This document shows positions 26,253 through 35,429 of a stretch of DNA of 64,000 nt, piece after piece; within the stretch, counting starts at the first letter, position 1; each line of letters opens with the position of its first letter. This DNA comes from Evansella caseinilytica (GTDB lineage: Bacteria > Bacillota > Bacilli > Bacillales > Salisediminibacteriaceae): assembly GCF_900107275.1 (NCBI RefSeq), contig NZ_FNPI01000008.1, positions 62,001 through 126,000 of the forward strand, given 5' to 3'. The notes under the pieces are model-generated. The model was not told the origin of the DNA and made no database searches. It saw nothing but the letters and a program-made list of their open reading frames with translations. Made by a program: the position numbers and the translations under genes.

Positions 26253-26612
26253 GTGTTTGTTCAAAAAGATCGTTTTTATCTTTTTGAACAAACACGAAGC
26301 AACAAGCAACACTTCTCATACGAGCAACGAGCTGTCTCATCGTGTCATCGCGCGCGATGGCACTTGGATATTCGTCAAAGCTATGCTTGCAGAGGAAGAG
26401 ACAAGGAGTGGAGCCGATGCATTCTTTTAAATCCGGCTACGAGTGGGGTTCTCAGAGCCAGGATGGTGACATTCCGCCGTTGCTCACAAATGCAACCTGA
26501 ATATGCTTCATCGAGTCAATTTGCGTCGAGTAACCGCAGACGCAGGACGTGAGCGGTAGTTAGGTGGAATTGGGGTGCATCGAGCAGAACCATTGCCTTT
26601 TTGAACATCCTC
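26253..26612 (+). mobile_element. 360-bp MITE-like element with 5-bp target duplication (copy D)
   Basis: Longest copy. Left GTGTTTGTTCAAAAAGATCG hairpin, middle CATCGCGCGCGATGGCACTTGG, then GAGCCGATGCATTCTTTTAA, CGTCGAGTAACCGCAGACGC and the right end CTTTTTGAACATCCTC. Flanked by TTATA on both sides (26248-26252 and 26613-26617). No transposase-like frame, so it must have been moved in trans. Confidence 0.8.
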
Positions 26613-26637
26613 TTATAAGTCCACCCTGATTTTTCTC

Positions 26638-26673
26638 AGAAAGTGCGTAGGGGCAACCTCCCACTTTCTGAAG
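26638..26673 (+). terminator. hairpin upstream of the acetyltransferase gene
   Basis: CAGAAAGTG pairs with CACTTTCTG around an 18-base loop rich in G and C. No T-run. May be a terminator for the mutS2-like transcript or a leader element. Confidence 0.35.
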
Positions 26674-26763
26674 GACAAGCTTAAAGTAACCGAAGAGCAA
26701 TCAGGCAACTGAAAACAACCTTGAAAGACGTCTAAAAACTTACGATACGAGGAGGAAAAAAGC

Positions 26764-27708
26764 ATGATCATACGAACAGAACTACCGGCTGACTACGCAC
26801 AGATAGCCGAACTGCACGGCTGTGCATTTACCCAAAGCCGGAGCCAGGAGGAAAGCGTGCTTACGGCAGTACTGAGACAGGAAAAGACATATGATCCGCA
26901 GCTGGCACTGGTGGCGGAAGTAAACGGGGAGATTATCGGCCATGTGATGGTAGTCCCGTACACCTTTCAAGTTTACGGTGAATTCGTCAATGGCGGCATC
27001 CTTGCCCCGCTCGGCGTCAAACCGGAATGGCAAAGGAAAGGTGTGGGGAGCAGGCTCATCGCACGCGTTCACGAAAACGCTGTAAAAGCCGACCTGTCGT
27101 TTATTCTGCTGCTCGGTCACGACACATACTACCCCCGTTTCGGGTACGTAACGAAGATGTTCGGCGAAGCAAACATCGACATTTCCTTGCCGCTACAAAC
27201 CGGGTTGTCCAACGAGGAACCGGCCGCAAGAAAACCACTGCCGCAAGATGTGCAGAAATTAGAGGAGCTGTGGCAAGAAACACATCGGGATGTTCCGCTT
27301 TGTTTGAAGCCTGAAGCAAACTTCCTTTCCTGGATCAGTACAAACAAAGCTGTGGACAGCCTCGTTTTTACCGCGAAAAAAGAGGTCATCGGCTATGCTC
27401 GTGTGCACGGAGGAACGAAGGAAATAAAAAGCTTTTTAGCCAAAGACGCACAGGCAGGAAAACAAATGCTGCGGAAGCTCGTCCAATCATACGCACTTCA
27501 GGATTCCGTTTCCCTGCCGCTGCATCCATTGAGAAAAAACTGGTTCTCCCCGCCGGAGAAAACAAGCGGGAAAACAGCATCGTGGGCGGCCGCCATGATC
27601 TGCCCCCTTGATGGCCGGTCCGCCGTTCACTCATATATAAGCAATGTCGGCAAGGAAGCGGACAACACCGGGATCATTCACTGGCCGGTTCCGTTTGAGC
27701 TGGTGTAA
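26764..27708 (+). CDS. GNAT-family N-acetyltransferase
   Basis: 314 residues. The N-terminal GNAT domain (about 1-150) has the acetyl-CoA loop LGVKPEWQRKGVGSRLI (motif A) and GHDTYYPRFGYV. The second half (EELWQETHRDVPLCLKPEANFLSWIST) resembles the extra domain of Eis/YpeA-like two-domain acetyltransferases. AGGAGGAAAAAAGC ribosome site. Substrate unknown; single gene. Follows the MutS2-like gene but is separated from it by copy D of the repeat. Confidence 0.85.
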   Translation: MIIRTELPADYAQIAELHGCAFTQSRSQEESVLTAVLRQEKTYDPQLALVAEVNGEIIGHVMVVPYTFQVYGEFVNGGILAPLGVKPEWQRKGVGSRLIARVHENAVKADLSFILLLGHDTYYPRFGYVTKMFGEANIDISLPLQTGLSNEEPAARKPLPQDVQKLEELWQETHRDVPLCLKPEANFLSWISTNKAVDSLVFTAKKEVIGYARVHGGTKEIKSFLAKDAQAGKQMLRKLVQSYALQDSVSLPLHPLRKNWFSPPEKTSGKTASWAAAMICPLDGRSAVHSYISNVGKEADNTGIIHWPVPFELV

Positions 27709-27825
27709 AGAGCTGGTCGTCTACGCGCTGCGAAGAAATTGGTAAGCACAGCTGGAAAAGCTGCGGTACTCCCTTCCTGCTGCCAACATCCGCGTAAAGC
27801 GGCCAAGCATCGCCTTATCGCGGTT

Positions 27826-27900
27826 GTTTCCAAAAGATCGGTCTTTATCTTTTGGAACAGCTGTGAATGGGCGGAGTCGCTGCATATTTTTTCACAACGG
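27826..27900 (+). repeat. degenerate repeat remnant
   Basis: TGTTTCCAAAAGATCGGTC with TCTTTTGGAACA forms a hairpin resembling the left end of the 145-bp elements, followed by GGCGGAGTCGCTGCAT, a mutated tail. Confidence 0.4.
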
Positions 27901-27919
27901 AATACCGCCCGTGTAGCCG

Positions 27920-28822
27920 TTAGGAACCGACAATCTCCCCGCCGTTCACATGAAGAATCTGTCCAGTAACATAGCCGGAATCAGCTGAAGCAAGATAGAC
28001 ATAGGCCGGCGCCAGCTCAAACGGCTGCCCTGGACGTTTCATCGGCGTGCCCGCGCCAAACGTGCTGACATCTTCTGCCGGAAAGGAGGACGGAATGAGC
28101 GGTGTCCAGATCGGGCCCGGAGACACGCCATTCACTCGTATCCCATGATCCACAAGGGACATTGCCAATGAACGCGTAAACGTCGTCACCGCTCCCTTTG
28201 ACGCCGAATAGTCGATCAGCACCTTATTTCCTTTATAGGAAGTAAGCGATGTCGTGTTGATAATCGCCGCCCCTGCCTGTAAATGTGGTAAAACCGCTTT
28301 TGTCATGTAAAAATAAGAGTAAACATTCGTCCGGAATGTGAAATCCAACTGCTCACTCGTAATGTCAAGGATGGAATCCTGGGCATATTGATCAGCAATA
28401 TTGTTCACTAATATATCAATTTGACCAAACGTATCCACAGTCCGGTCAACGATCTCCTGGGAAAACGGCTCCTCTTTCAGATCGCCGGGCAGTAAAAGAC
28501 AGCTGCGCCCAAGCTGCTCGATCCGTTCCTTTGTTTCTTCCGCATCCTGATGTTCATCAAAATACGGAATAACAAGATCGGCTCCTTCCTTGGCAAACGC
28601 GATGGCTGCCGCCCTCCCGATGCCGCTGTCTCCGCCGGTAATGATCGCTATCTTGTCCTGCAATTTGCCCGCGCCTGTATAATATGGATTTTCGGCGATC
28701 GGGCGCGGCATCATCACGTACTCCAACCCCGGATGACGATCCTGGTGCTGCGGCGGAAACACAATCGGCTGCTCATCACATTGTATTTTTTTATCGTAAT
28801 ATGGATAATACGGGTACAACAT
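27920..28822 (-). CDS. SDR-family oxidoreductase (YhxC/YhdF-like)
   Basis: 300 residues. A Tyr/Pro-rich N-terminal extension (YPYYPYYDKK, PPQHQDRHPG) precedes a classical short-chain dehydrogenase: cofactor loop TGGDSGIGRAAA, NNIADQ, catalytic Ser and YSASK (Tyr/Lys). NADP preference is not clear. This extended SDR type is common in Bacillus and often linked to stress or spores. AGGGAGGGAGAA ribosome site. Monocistronic. Confidence 0.88.
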   Translation of the reverse strand: MLYPYYPYYDKKIQCDEQPIVFPPQHQDRHPGLEYVMMPRPIAENPYYTGAGKLQDKIAIITGGDSGIGRAAAIAFAKEGADLVIPYFDEHQDAEETKERIEQLGRSCLLLPGDLKEEPFSQEIVDRTVDTFGQIDILVNNIADQYAQDSILDITSEQLDFTFRTNVYSYFYMTKAVLPHLQAGAAIINTTSLTSYKGNKVLIDYSASKGAVTTFTRSLAMSLVDHGIRVNGVSPGPIWTPLIPSSFPAEDVSTFGAGTPMKRPGQPFELAPAYVYLASADSGYVTGQILHVNGGEIVGS

Positions 28823-29086
28823 TTCTCCCTCCCTCGCCCATAGGTGATTGCCCTATTACTTTATGATTGCACCAGCACTTCGGTGAGTGATGTTTCGTCG
28901 TTTGGGAAAGGACAATTGATTTCCCGGCACCGGTCGTTTTTGAGATGAAAAAAGCACACCCAAAAGAAAGTTGTTTTGTAAGTCACGGTTCCGTTAAAAA
29001 GCAGTGAGAAATTTTTTTGATCAAGCAAAAGGGAGGATGTTAAGTATGGAGATCTTCGGCAAGCGTGTAGTAGGCTAAGCATAGCT

Positions 29087-30053
29087 TCAAAATTTCGTCT
29101 TTCCTTTCGTTGACAGACTCAGCCCTTGGAGTAATTTGTATGCAGTATTGCATGAGTCGAGGTGTAAAAACCTTTGCGCTTCACTGTTGGTAATCTTAGG
29201 ACCGAACAAGAGAGCATAATCTTTCAGCGCTGCAAAGTGGGCATTCTTGGCTTGGCATAAGCATGCCTTACAAAACCAGCTGCCATTTTTTCTAATCATC
29301 GGCATACGTGAGGCACACTTGGAGTTCGGACAAAACACACCCGTACAAATCTCTTGCTTGTCTAAATTATACCTTTCGAAAATGTCCTGCTCTTTTATTT
29401 TGTGATGTTTAAGAAAAGCTTTTGCCAGCCAGTTCAACCCCCTGGTTGACAGCTTAGACGGCCATTTTCCTTTCATTGCCTCCAGTTTTTCCGGAATATG
29501 ATAAGCATGAATTACTTTTTCAAAAAATTCTTCATAGCTGTCATCCGCTTCATTCATAGCTGTCATCCGCTTCAATAATGGCACTTGAATTGGAAAAGAT
29601 AACAACAGATTCAATCGGAAGCACCGGAAGCTTATTATTTTTCAACCAGTTGTTAAGTTGCTGCGCTTGAAGCTTCACCTGAGCAATTGGATTGGAAAAA
29701 CATGTTCTTCGATCATTCAGTGTACGTATCACTTGATGGGATTTGTCAAAATAGAGATGACCTGAAAAATTTTTAACTTCAAGGATAAGGATAGCGGCGG
29801 TGATCAGGAGAACTGCATCCATTTGAAAATACTTGGAGTTATTTTGAAGGCGGAGGTCATGAAAAATATAATATTCATCGTCAGGGAGAAGATCGAGGAA
29901 ATACTTTACCGACTTCTGACCGCGGTAACCCGCTTCATATTTTTTCCGTTCTTCTTCGATCATCTGCCTTTTGGGATGATCTTGTGGAATACGCCCCAAC
30001 AGAGCTCTTTGCTCCAAGATTATCAGGGAGATTATCAGCTGTTTTTTTATCAC
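29087..30053 (-). pseudogene. NERD-domain / zinc-ribbon protein, split by a 22-bp tandem duplication
   Basis: Two frames make one protein. The first (from GTG 30053, with AAAGGAG upstream) holds a NERD nuclease-related domain (YRGQKSVKYFLDLLPDDEYYIFHDL, FQMDAVLL, LILEVKNFSGHL) and ends after EADDSYE. The second (to 29087) repeats EADDSYE in another frame and continues EFFEKVIH to a Cys-rich zinc-ribbon-like end (CPNSKC, CKAC). The cause is visible: TTCATAGCTGTCATCCGCTTCA is perfectly duplicated (29531-29552 and 29553-29574). Removing one copy restores a frame of about 314 codons. NERD proteins act on DNA or RNA by inference only. Confidence 0.85.
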
Positions 30054-30135
30054 ATAGGAACACTCCTTTCATAATACTAATTTTTTTGATTCGACAATTA
30101 CCGAAAAGTTCCTTCTTTTTTTGAAAAAAAATTGT

Positions 30136-30300
30136 TCGCTCTTCATCCGTCCGTTGGTTTTTGCATTTTCACCGGCGATTCCGGCTGCTTTTCCGCCGGT
30201 TTTTATTTTTTCCCGTCCGTTCCAATTGTTTTTCCGTCGATTTCTCACTTTTTTCCGTCGATTTAATCGATTATTCCGCCGGAGCATCGATTTACTTCCC
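30136..30300. repeat. degenerate 21-bp-period array (first locus)
   Basis: TTTTCCGCCGG, TTTTTCCCGTCCG, TTTTTCCGTCGATTT and similar units recur with CC(C)G(T/C)C starting near 30193, 30212, 30234, 30255, 30275 and 30298, spacing 20-22. Related arrays lie at 56.8 and 62.4 kb. Confidence 0.7.
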
Positions 30301-30321
30301 GTTTTCTTGCTGGGCGCACAA

Positions 30322-30348
30322 GAAAACGCGAGCCTAATTAAGCTCGCG
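30322..30348 (-). terminator. terminator of the LysM gene
   Basis: CGCGAGC pairs with GCTCGCG around CTAATTAA; on the minus strand the stem is followed by TTTTC. Lies just after the LysM stop. Confidence 0.7.
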
Positions 30349-30381
30349 CTGCAATGAATGAAAACATATATTATTGCCTGT

Positions 30382-31269
30382 TTACTCAGAAGGGGCTTGC
30401 CGATACGCGATCAGCGCCGGCCTTTTGCCGTTTGCTTTGTAGTACATTTCCACTTTTTTCTTCGCGATCTTCTCGAAATCTTCCCCCGTGCCATAAGCAA
30501 CCTGCAGCACTTCGTGTTCGCCGTTAATGATGAACTCGACGGAAAAGTTGTCAGCAGCACCAACAACCGTCGCATCAGCCTTGTAAAGGCCGTCATTGAC
30601 GATGGCGAGCTTTTGACCGATTAATATCACATCGCTTTGCAATGCATTATCCTTTTTCAGCTTTGCCACCGTTGTGTCGAATCGGCGGGCGATGCTCCAC
30701 AATGTGTCTCCAGGAGCAACCGTATAAACGGCCCTTTCCACAGCAACAGGAGCCGAACTCACTTGCAAATCAGCCGTTTTCAGCTCCCCGCCGGATGTTG
30801 TTGACATTGCCGGAACATTAATCACCTGGCCGGCGTAAATTTGGTCTGATTGCAAGCCGTTCATTGATTTCAAGCTGTCCACCGACGTGCCGTATGTTTT
30901 TGCCAAAGAAAACAATGTATCCCCGCGGACAATGGTGTAGCGCATCGTTTCTCCGGAAGAGGGAGGAACCTCCAATGTTTGCCCTACTTTAATCACATCG
31001 TTTGCGAGATTGTTTGTTTCTTGTATTTTCTCTACCGACACACCGTATTTTTTTGCCAGCGAATACAGAGTATCCCCCCTTTGGACAGTATAAGAATCAG
31101 CGCTGGCTGTTCCTTTCTCTGATCCATTGACCAATAATGCGCTTGCAGCAATCGTGCCTGCAAAGGCGTAGCCAACCAATTTCCGCTGTCTTGCTTTCAT
31201 CACCTGCTTTTTCTCTTCGGCAATTCTCGCCCTTCTCGTTTTTGTGATCATCTCTACTTCTTTTTCCAT
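30382..31269 (-). CDS. membrane-anchored protein with three LysM domains
   Basis: 295 residues from the ATG at 31269, which follows GGAGGGGGAAGACGAA; an in-frame TTG at 31287 lies before it. A basic cytoplasmic N-region (TKTRRARIAEEKK), one hydrophobic segment (GYAFAGTIAASALLV), then LysM domains at about 60-102, 111-152 and 182-223, each with (V/R)GDTL(Y/F/W)S(L/I)A. A 60-residue C-terminal domain (FSVEFIINGEHEVLQVAYGTGEDFEKIAKK) is not recognised. Binds peptidoglycan; no catalytic domain seen. Confidence 0.88.
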   Translation of the reverse strand: MEKEVEMITKTRRARIAEEKKQVMKARQRKLVGYAFAGTIAASALLVNGSEKGTASADSYTVQRGDTLYSLAKKYGVSVEKIQETNNLANDVIKVGQTLEVPPSSGETMRYTIVRGDTLFSLAKTYGTSVDSLKSMNGLQSDQIYAGQVINVPAMSTTSGGELKTADLQVSSAPVAVERAVYTVAPGDTLWSIARRFDTTVAKLKKDNALQSDVILIGQKLAIVNDGLYKADATVVGAADNFSVEFIINGEHEVLQVAYGTGEDFEKIAKKKVEMYYKANGKRPALIAYRQAPSE

Positions 31270-31907
31270 TTCGTCTTCCCCCTCCAATTCTTCATCCGAC
31301 AGGAACGAATTAAGTGCACCCGTCCTAAATTCTCATTACCGTTCGTTAAAACGAATTATCATTCGTTTTTTCTCCGAGTTTTGTTAGGGTAATCAGAAAA
31401 AACAGGCAGGAAGATACAGCATATTTTTTCCCGAAGGGGTACTTAGACATGCATCCATTAACAAGAACAGGACCTTTAGCACAATAGATATACCTTTCGA
31501 GATAGGAAAAACGACAGGTATCAGGCAAAAATTTTTTCTGTTTCACGCTGCAAAAGGGAAAAACGTGAATATTTGAGCTTAACCGCCAGCTTAGTATCCG
31601 CAAACCAGTCAGAACGTAAGGTTGAACAAAGCGGTCACGCAATCCCTTACAGCTGCCTCGCGCGGTTGTTGTTTGTAGATAGTGGAAATATACCAAATAA
31701 TTCCTATTCATTTATTTTTGAGATAACGCTCATTACAAGATTCATGTTGTAGGTGTTTGCTAGACAACGCAAAAACAGGGAATCACCCGCAAATACGAGC
31801 GCCCCCCTTTTTTGTCAAAATAAGCATCAGCATGAATACTTAACAGAGCCTGCTGTTTTGTTTATATCTGCGTTCGTGTTCCATCAGTCAGCGGATAACC
31901 GAATAAG
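31270..31907. other. non-coding stretch between LysM and GGDEF-EAL genes
   Basis: No ORF with a ribosome site. AACGAATTATCATTCGTT followed by TTTTC near 31352-31373 could be a small plus-strand terminator; nothing else was seen. Confidence 0.3.
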
Positions 31908-34649
31908 TTAGCGCTTTTTCCATTTCCACGCTTCCCCGACGGCGGTGTTGTCCGGGGGCCGCTGCCCCTGCACCGCACCCGCGTTCCGCAAAAACGCTGT
32001 AAATTCTTCCTTTGACAGCGGTTTGCTGAATAAGTAGCCTTGAACTTCACTGCAGCGCAGCTGGCGAATGTATTTCCATTCTTCCTCATTCTCGACACCT
32101 TCTGCTACAACATTCAGCTTGAGGGTGTTCGCAATATCCGTTATCGCCTTGACAATCACCATTTTTTTTGAATTTAAATGTACGTCCTTGATAAAAAAGC
32201 GGTCGAGCTTTACTTCGTTAATCGGCAGCTTCAACAAATGAATCAAAGAAGAGTAGCCCTTGCCAAAGTCGTCGATTGCTATCTTGATCCCCATTCGCTT
32301 CAATTCCTTGACGGTGTCGATGACATCCTTTTTATGATGGATAAACAAGCTTTCCGTTATTTCCAAATGTAAATATTTTGCTTCCAGATGTGATTTTTCC
32401 AAAGCATGCCTCGCCATTTCCACCAGATGCCCTTGGTAAAAATGCTTTACCGAAATATTTACCGATACAGGTATTTTCGGGAACCCTTCCTCCTGCCACC
32501 TTTTATTTTGTTTACACGCTTCGTTCAAGCCCCATTCATCCACTTTTAATATCAGACCGGACTCCTCGGCAATGGCGATAAATGTGTCCGGAGATACATT
32601 CCCTAACTTTGGATGCTTCCAGCGCATCAACGCCTCCATTCCGGTCAACGCAGCGGTTTGGGCATCGAATCGCGGCTGATAATGTATTTCCAACTGGTTT
32701 TCCTTCAACGCCTCCTGCAAGCCATTGTTTAACAGCATCCGTTGCGTTAAGTGTTCCTTCATGGCGCTGTCGAAAAATTGAAAGTCATTTCGCCCTCCCG
32801 CTTTTGAATGGTACATGGCGATGTCAGCGTATTTCACAAGCGCGTCTAAATCGTTACCGTCCTGAGGAAAGATGCTGGCACCGACGCTTGCGGAAACGTG
32901 CAAGGTCATATCATCGATTATCAGCGGTACGGAAAACAACTGTTTAATCCGTTCTCCGAACACTTCTACTTCATCCTTTGATTTCGCACTCATCACAACG
33001 ACAAACTCATCGCCGCCAAGGCGGAAAACCTTTGTTTTTTCTGTCTCAATTTGTTGAAACTTTCGGGCAATGATTTTCAACAATTCATCTCCGACGCTGT
33101 GCCCCAAAGTATCATTTATTTGCTTGAATTGATTGATATCCATAAACATAACCGCAATGATTTCTCCCGGGCTGAGGCCGGAGCCGACAGCTATTTGCTT
33201 AGAGAGATATTGCTGGAAGTGCTGACGGTTAGGTAGTTCCGTTAATATATCATAATATGCCAGTTTATGAAGCTTTTCCTCTGACTTTTGCAGCATCTGT
33301 GTCTGATTTTCCAGCTTTTGATTCAATTGATAGCTTTCCTGAAACAAGTTCGCCAATTTCGCCGACATCGTCTTAAAATTGTTGATTAACGAATTCACTT
33401 CATAAACCTGACTTTCCGGCCAGCGGATCGTCTTCATTTCCTTCACTTTCAACGGCAGGCCGGTCGTCGTTTCCGCTAACTGTCCTAACGTTTTCCTTAA
33501 ATATCGTTTAATAAAGCCGGATAGTCCGACGGCCAATAACAAAAAAACGATAAAAAACCGGGACTGTTGCATATATTCAATAAATATCCCCTCTTGAACT
33601 GGTGCTATCGGAGTTTGAATATACAAAGTTAAATCTGTATCATTCACTCTTTTTTTATAGATAAAGCTCTCTATGCTCCAGTTCAGCACCGGCAACTGCC
33701 TGTTGTTTGTCTGTTCCGCGGCCAACGATCGGTAAAACTTGTTTTCCACCGCGGTGATCCCGTTCTCCTCCTGCCACTCAAAGCCGTCCGCTGTTTCCTT
33801 AGATCGATTCGCGGCTACCAGTTCCTCCTCTCGATTGATCAAATAAACAAAATACACATCATCCGCCGAGTTTAACTCAAAAAGATGACTTAAATAACGG
33901 CTTTGATTGCTGTTTTGATACTGTAATTGATGTAAATCGTCAACCGTCCACTGGCTCAATTCTCGTTCGATATTGTCCGCATAATTCTTGACAGCATAAT
34001 GCACCGCTCGGGAAGAATTCGTATAGATATTCCAGTTACTCACGAACATATTGATGAGAAACGGAAAAACGATCGCACCAATAAGGATGTGAGAAATCAT
34101 TTGGTGAAAATAGAACACCCGATAACTTCTATCCCGCTTGTACATCCAGCGAAATAACGGAGTGTACGCAAGGAGGATGTCGGCGATAATCGCATTGGCA
34201 AGTCCGTTGATCGCGTAGTTCAGCAAAACAACAGACAGTAAAATTCCATTCAGCTCAAAAAAGAAGAAGAAGTAAAATGCATAAAGCGGGATACCCAGCA
34301 AGAACCAAAACAGCATATTATATAAAATCATATTCCCGTTTCGCCGATAAAACATGATCGCTCCGATAAAAGCAATTTCAAGAACATACATTGCTTCCCA
34401 CTGCGGCGAATCCAATACCACTACAAAAAATACATGCAGGAAGACGGCAGAAATCACCCCTGCCTTCAGTCCGCACAAGCGGAGGATCAGCAATAAAAAC
34501 AAGCTGGTGAAAGAGTATGTAATTCCGAATGGAAATTGAAAACTGTATCGTTTCGCTAAAAACGCCAGGAGGAACAGCAGCGAAAAAAGGACGAGCCTCC
34601 TTAAGCCGAACTGAAGCTTTTCTCTGGTTGGTTGCATTGTTATCATCAT
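31908..34649 (-). CDS. membrane sensor with GGDEF and EAL domains
   Basis: About 913 residues from the ATG at 34649 (or 34646), preceded by GAGGAGGACAG; longer readings lack a site. About six to eight N-terminal membrane segments, an extracytoplasmic region of about 170 residues, another membrane segment (FFIVFLLLAVGLSGFI), a HAMP-like linker and a coiled coil follow. Then comes a GGDEF domain with intact RLGGDEFV (about 540) and an EAL domain with GMEALMRW (about 670), DDFGKGYSSL (usual T replaced by K), KLD and EGVE. Both activities for cyclic di-GMP look possible; no RxxD inhibitory site was seen. No c-di-GMP riboswitch was identified in the window. Confidence 0.92.
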   Translation of the reverse strand: MMITMQPTREKLQFGLRRLVLFSLLFLLAFLAKRYSFQFPFGITYSFTSLFLLLILRLCGLKAGVISAVFLHVFFVVVLDSPQWEAMYVLEIAFIGAIMFYRRNGNMILYNMLFWFLLGIPLYAFYFFFFFELNGILLSVVLLNYAINGLANAIIADILLAYTPLFRWMYKRDRSYRVFYFHQMISHILIGAIVFPFLINMFVSNWNIYTNSSRAVHYAVKNYADNIERELSQWTVDDLHQLQYQNSNQSRYLSHLFELNSADDVYFVYLINREEELVAANRSKETADGFEWQEENGITAVENKFYRSLAAEQTNNRQLPVLNWSIESFIYKKRVNDTDLTLYIQTPIAPVQEGIFIEYMQQSRFFIVFLLLAVGLSGFIKRYLRKTLGQLAETTTGLPLKVKEMKTIRWPESQVYEVNSLINNFKTMSAKLANLFQESYQLNQKLENQTQMLQKSEEKLHKLAYYDILTELPNRQHFQQYLSKQIAVGSGLSPGEIIAVMFMDINQFKQINDTLGHSVGDELLKIIARKFQQIETEKTKVFRLGGDEFVVVMSAKSKDEVEVFGERIKQLFSVPLIIDDMTLHVSASVGASIFPQDGNDLDALVKYADIAMYHSKAGGRNDFQFFDSAMKEHLTQRMLLNNGLQEALKENQLEIHYQPRFDAQTAALTGMEALMRWKHPKLGNVSPDTFIAIAEESGLILKVDEWGLNEACKQNKRWQEEGFPKIPVSVNISVKHFYQGHLVEMARHALEKSHLEAKYLHLEITESLFIHHKKDVIDTVKELKRMGIKIAIDDFGKGYSSLIHLLKLPINEVKLDRFFIKDVHLNSKKMVIVKAITDIANTLKLNVVAEGVENEEEWKYIRQLRCSEVQGYLFSKPLSKEEFTAFLRNAGAVQGQRPPDNTAVGEAWKWKKR

Positions 34650-35028
34650 CTGTCCTCCTCGAAACTGCCGCTTCCTATGCAACTTGTACCCGTATCTGAC
34701 ACCGGCATCATTCCGGTGGTAAAGCTGTTGGAGTCTGCGTAATCGAAAAAAAGTCGCTAGATTAATAAAAATGAGCAGTTGATGCCCTCTCCATTGAACA
34801 AACACTAACAAGCATTTCTCTGAATATCACACGACATTTTTTTCGCTCTTATACATTTTTTCGACATAAATCTACTTTTTTTTAGAGAATTCCGCTTTTC
34901 CTTCTTGGGAATTATTAGAAACATGCTTAGCCAAAGGGAAGGAGCAGGACGACCAACCACCTTCACTGTCACTGGCAGATTTATTTCCAATGCAGCTCGG
35001 CGATTGCCGGCCAGTCATTCCTATATAC

Positions 35029-35067
35029 AAAAAAAGCTTTTGAGACATATTCATTGTCCCAAAAGCT
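35029..35067 (-). terminator. minus-strand terminator downstream of the GH1 gene
   Basis: AGCTTTTGAGAC (35035-35046) pairs with GTCCCAAAAGCT (35056-35067) with one mismatch; a T-run follows on the minus strand. Likely ends the mannoside operon message if it reads through repeat copy E. Confidence 0.65.
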
Positions 35068-35172
35068 CATTGCAAAACCTCGCTGCCCATTACGACTACA
35101 GCCGAAACAGCTTATCCTAAAGCTCATTTTCCATTTTTTTGTTAAATTATCCCGTTGATACAACTGATAAAG

Positions 35173-35414
35173 GAGGTGTCTCAAAAGGGAAAAAACCCCT
35201 TTTGAGACACCCCCCGAAGCAATGAGCGAAGCCGATGCATCTTTTCAAAAGCCGGATAGGAGTGGTTTTTTCCTATCGAGCGCGCAGCGACGAGCAAAGC
35301 TACGATGCCTTTCCCATCGAGTTGTCTCGACGGATCGTCATCGAAGCTGTGCTTGCAGAGGAAGAGACAAGCACGGAGCCATTGCCCTGATATTTTTGGC
35401 TTTTGATACAGCCT
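35173..35414 (+). mobile_element. MITE-like element (copy E)
   Basis: Left hairpin GGTGTCTCAAAAGGG/CCCTTTTGAGACACC, tail CGAAGCAATGAGCGAAGCCG, middle GCTTGCAGAGGAAGAGACAA, right end GCCATTGCCCTGATATTTTTGGCTTTTGATACAGCC in two blocks. Right and left ends are imperfect inverted repeats (GGCTGTATCAAAAGCC against GGGTGTCTCAAAAGGG). Confidence 0.7.
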
Positions 35415-35429
35415 CGGTTGATGAAATTG

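Noticed and set aside
30069-30287. 72-codon minus-strand frame with seven-residue repeats (NRRKKVR, NRRKNNW)
   Set aside because: The period follows from the 21-bp array, which stays open because 21 is a multiple of three. No convincing start and the same happens at the other arrays.
31346-31711. 121-codon minus-strand frame
   Set aside because: No ribosome site, Cys/Phe/Tyr-rich composition unlike a soluble protein, no family resemblance.
34981-35184. 67-codon minus-strand frame
   Set aside because: Overlaps the terminator hairpin at 35035-35067 and the edge of a repeat; no ribosome site.
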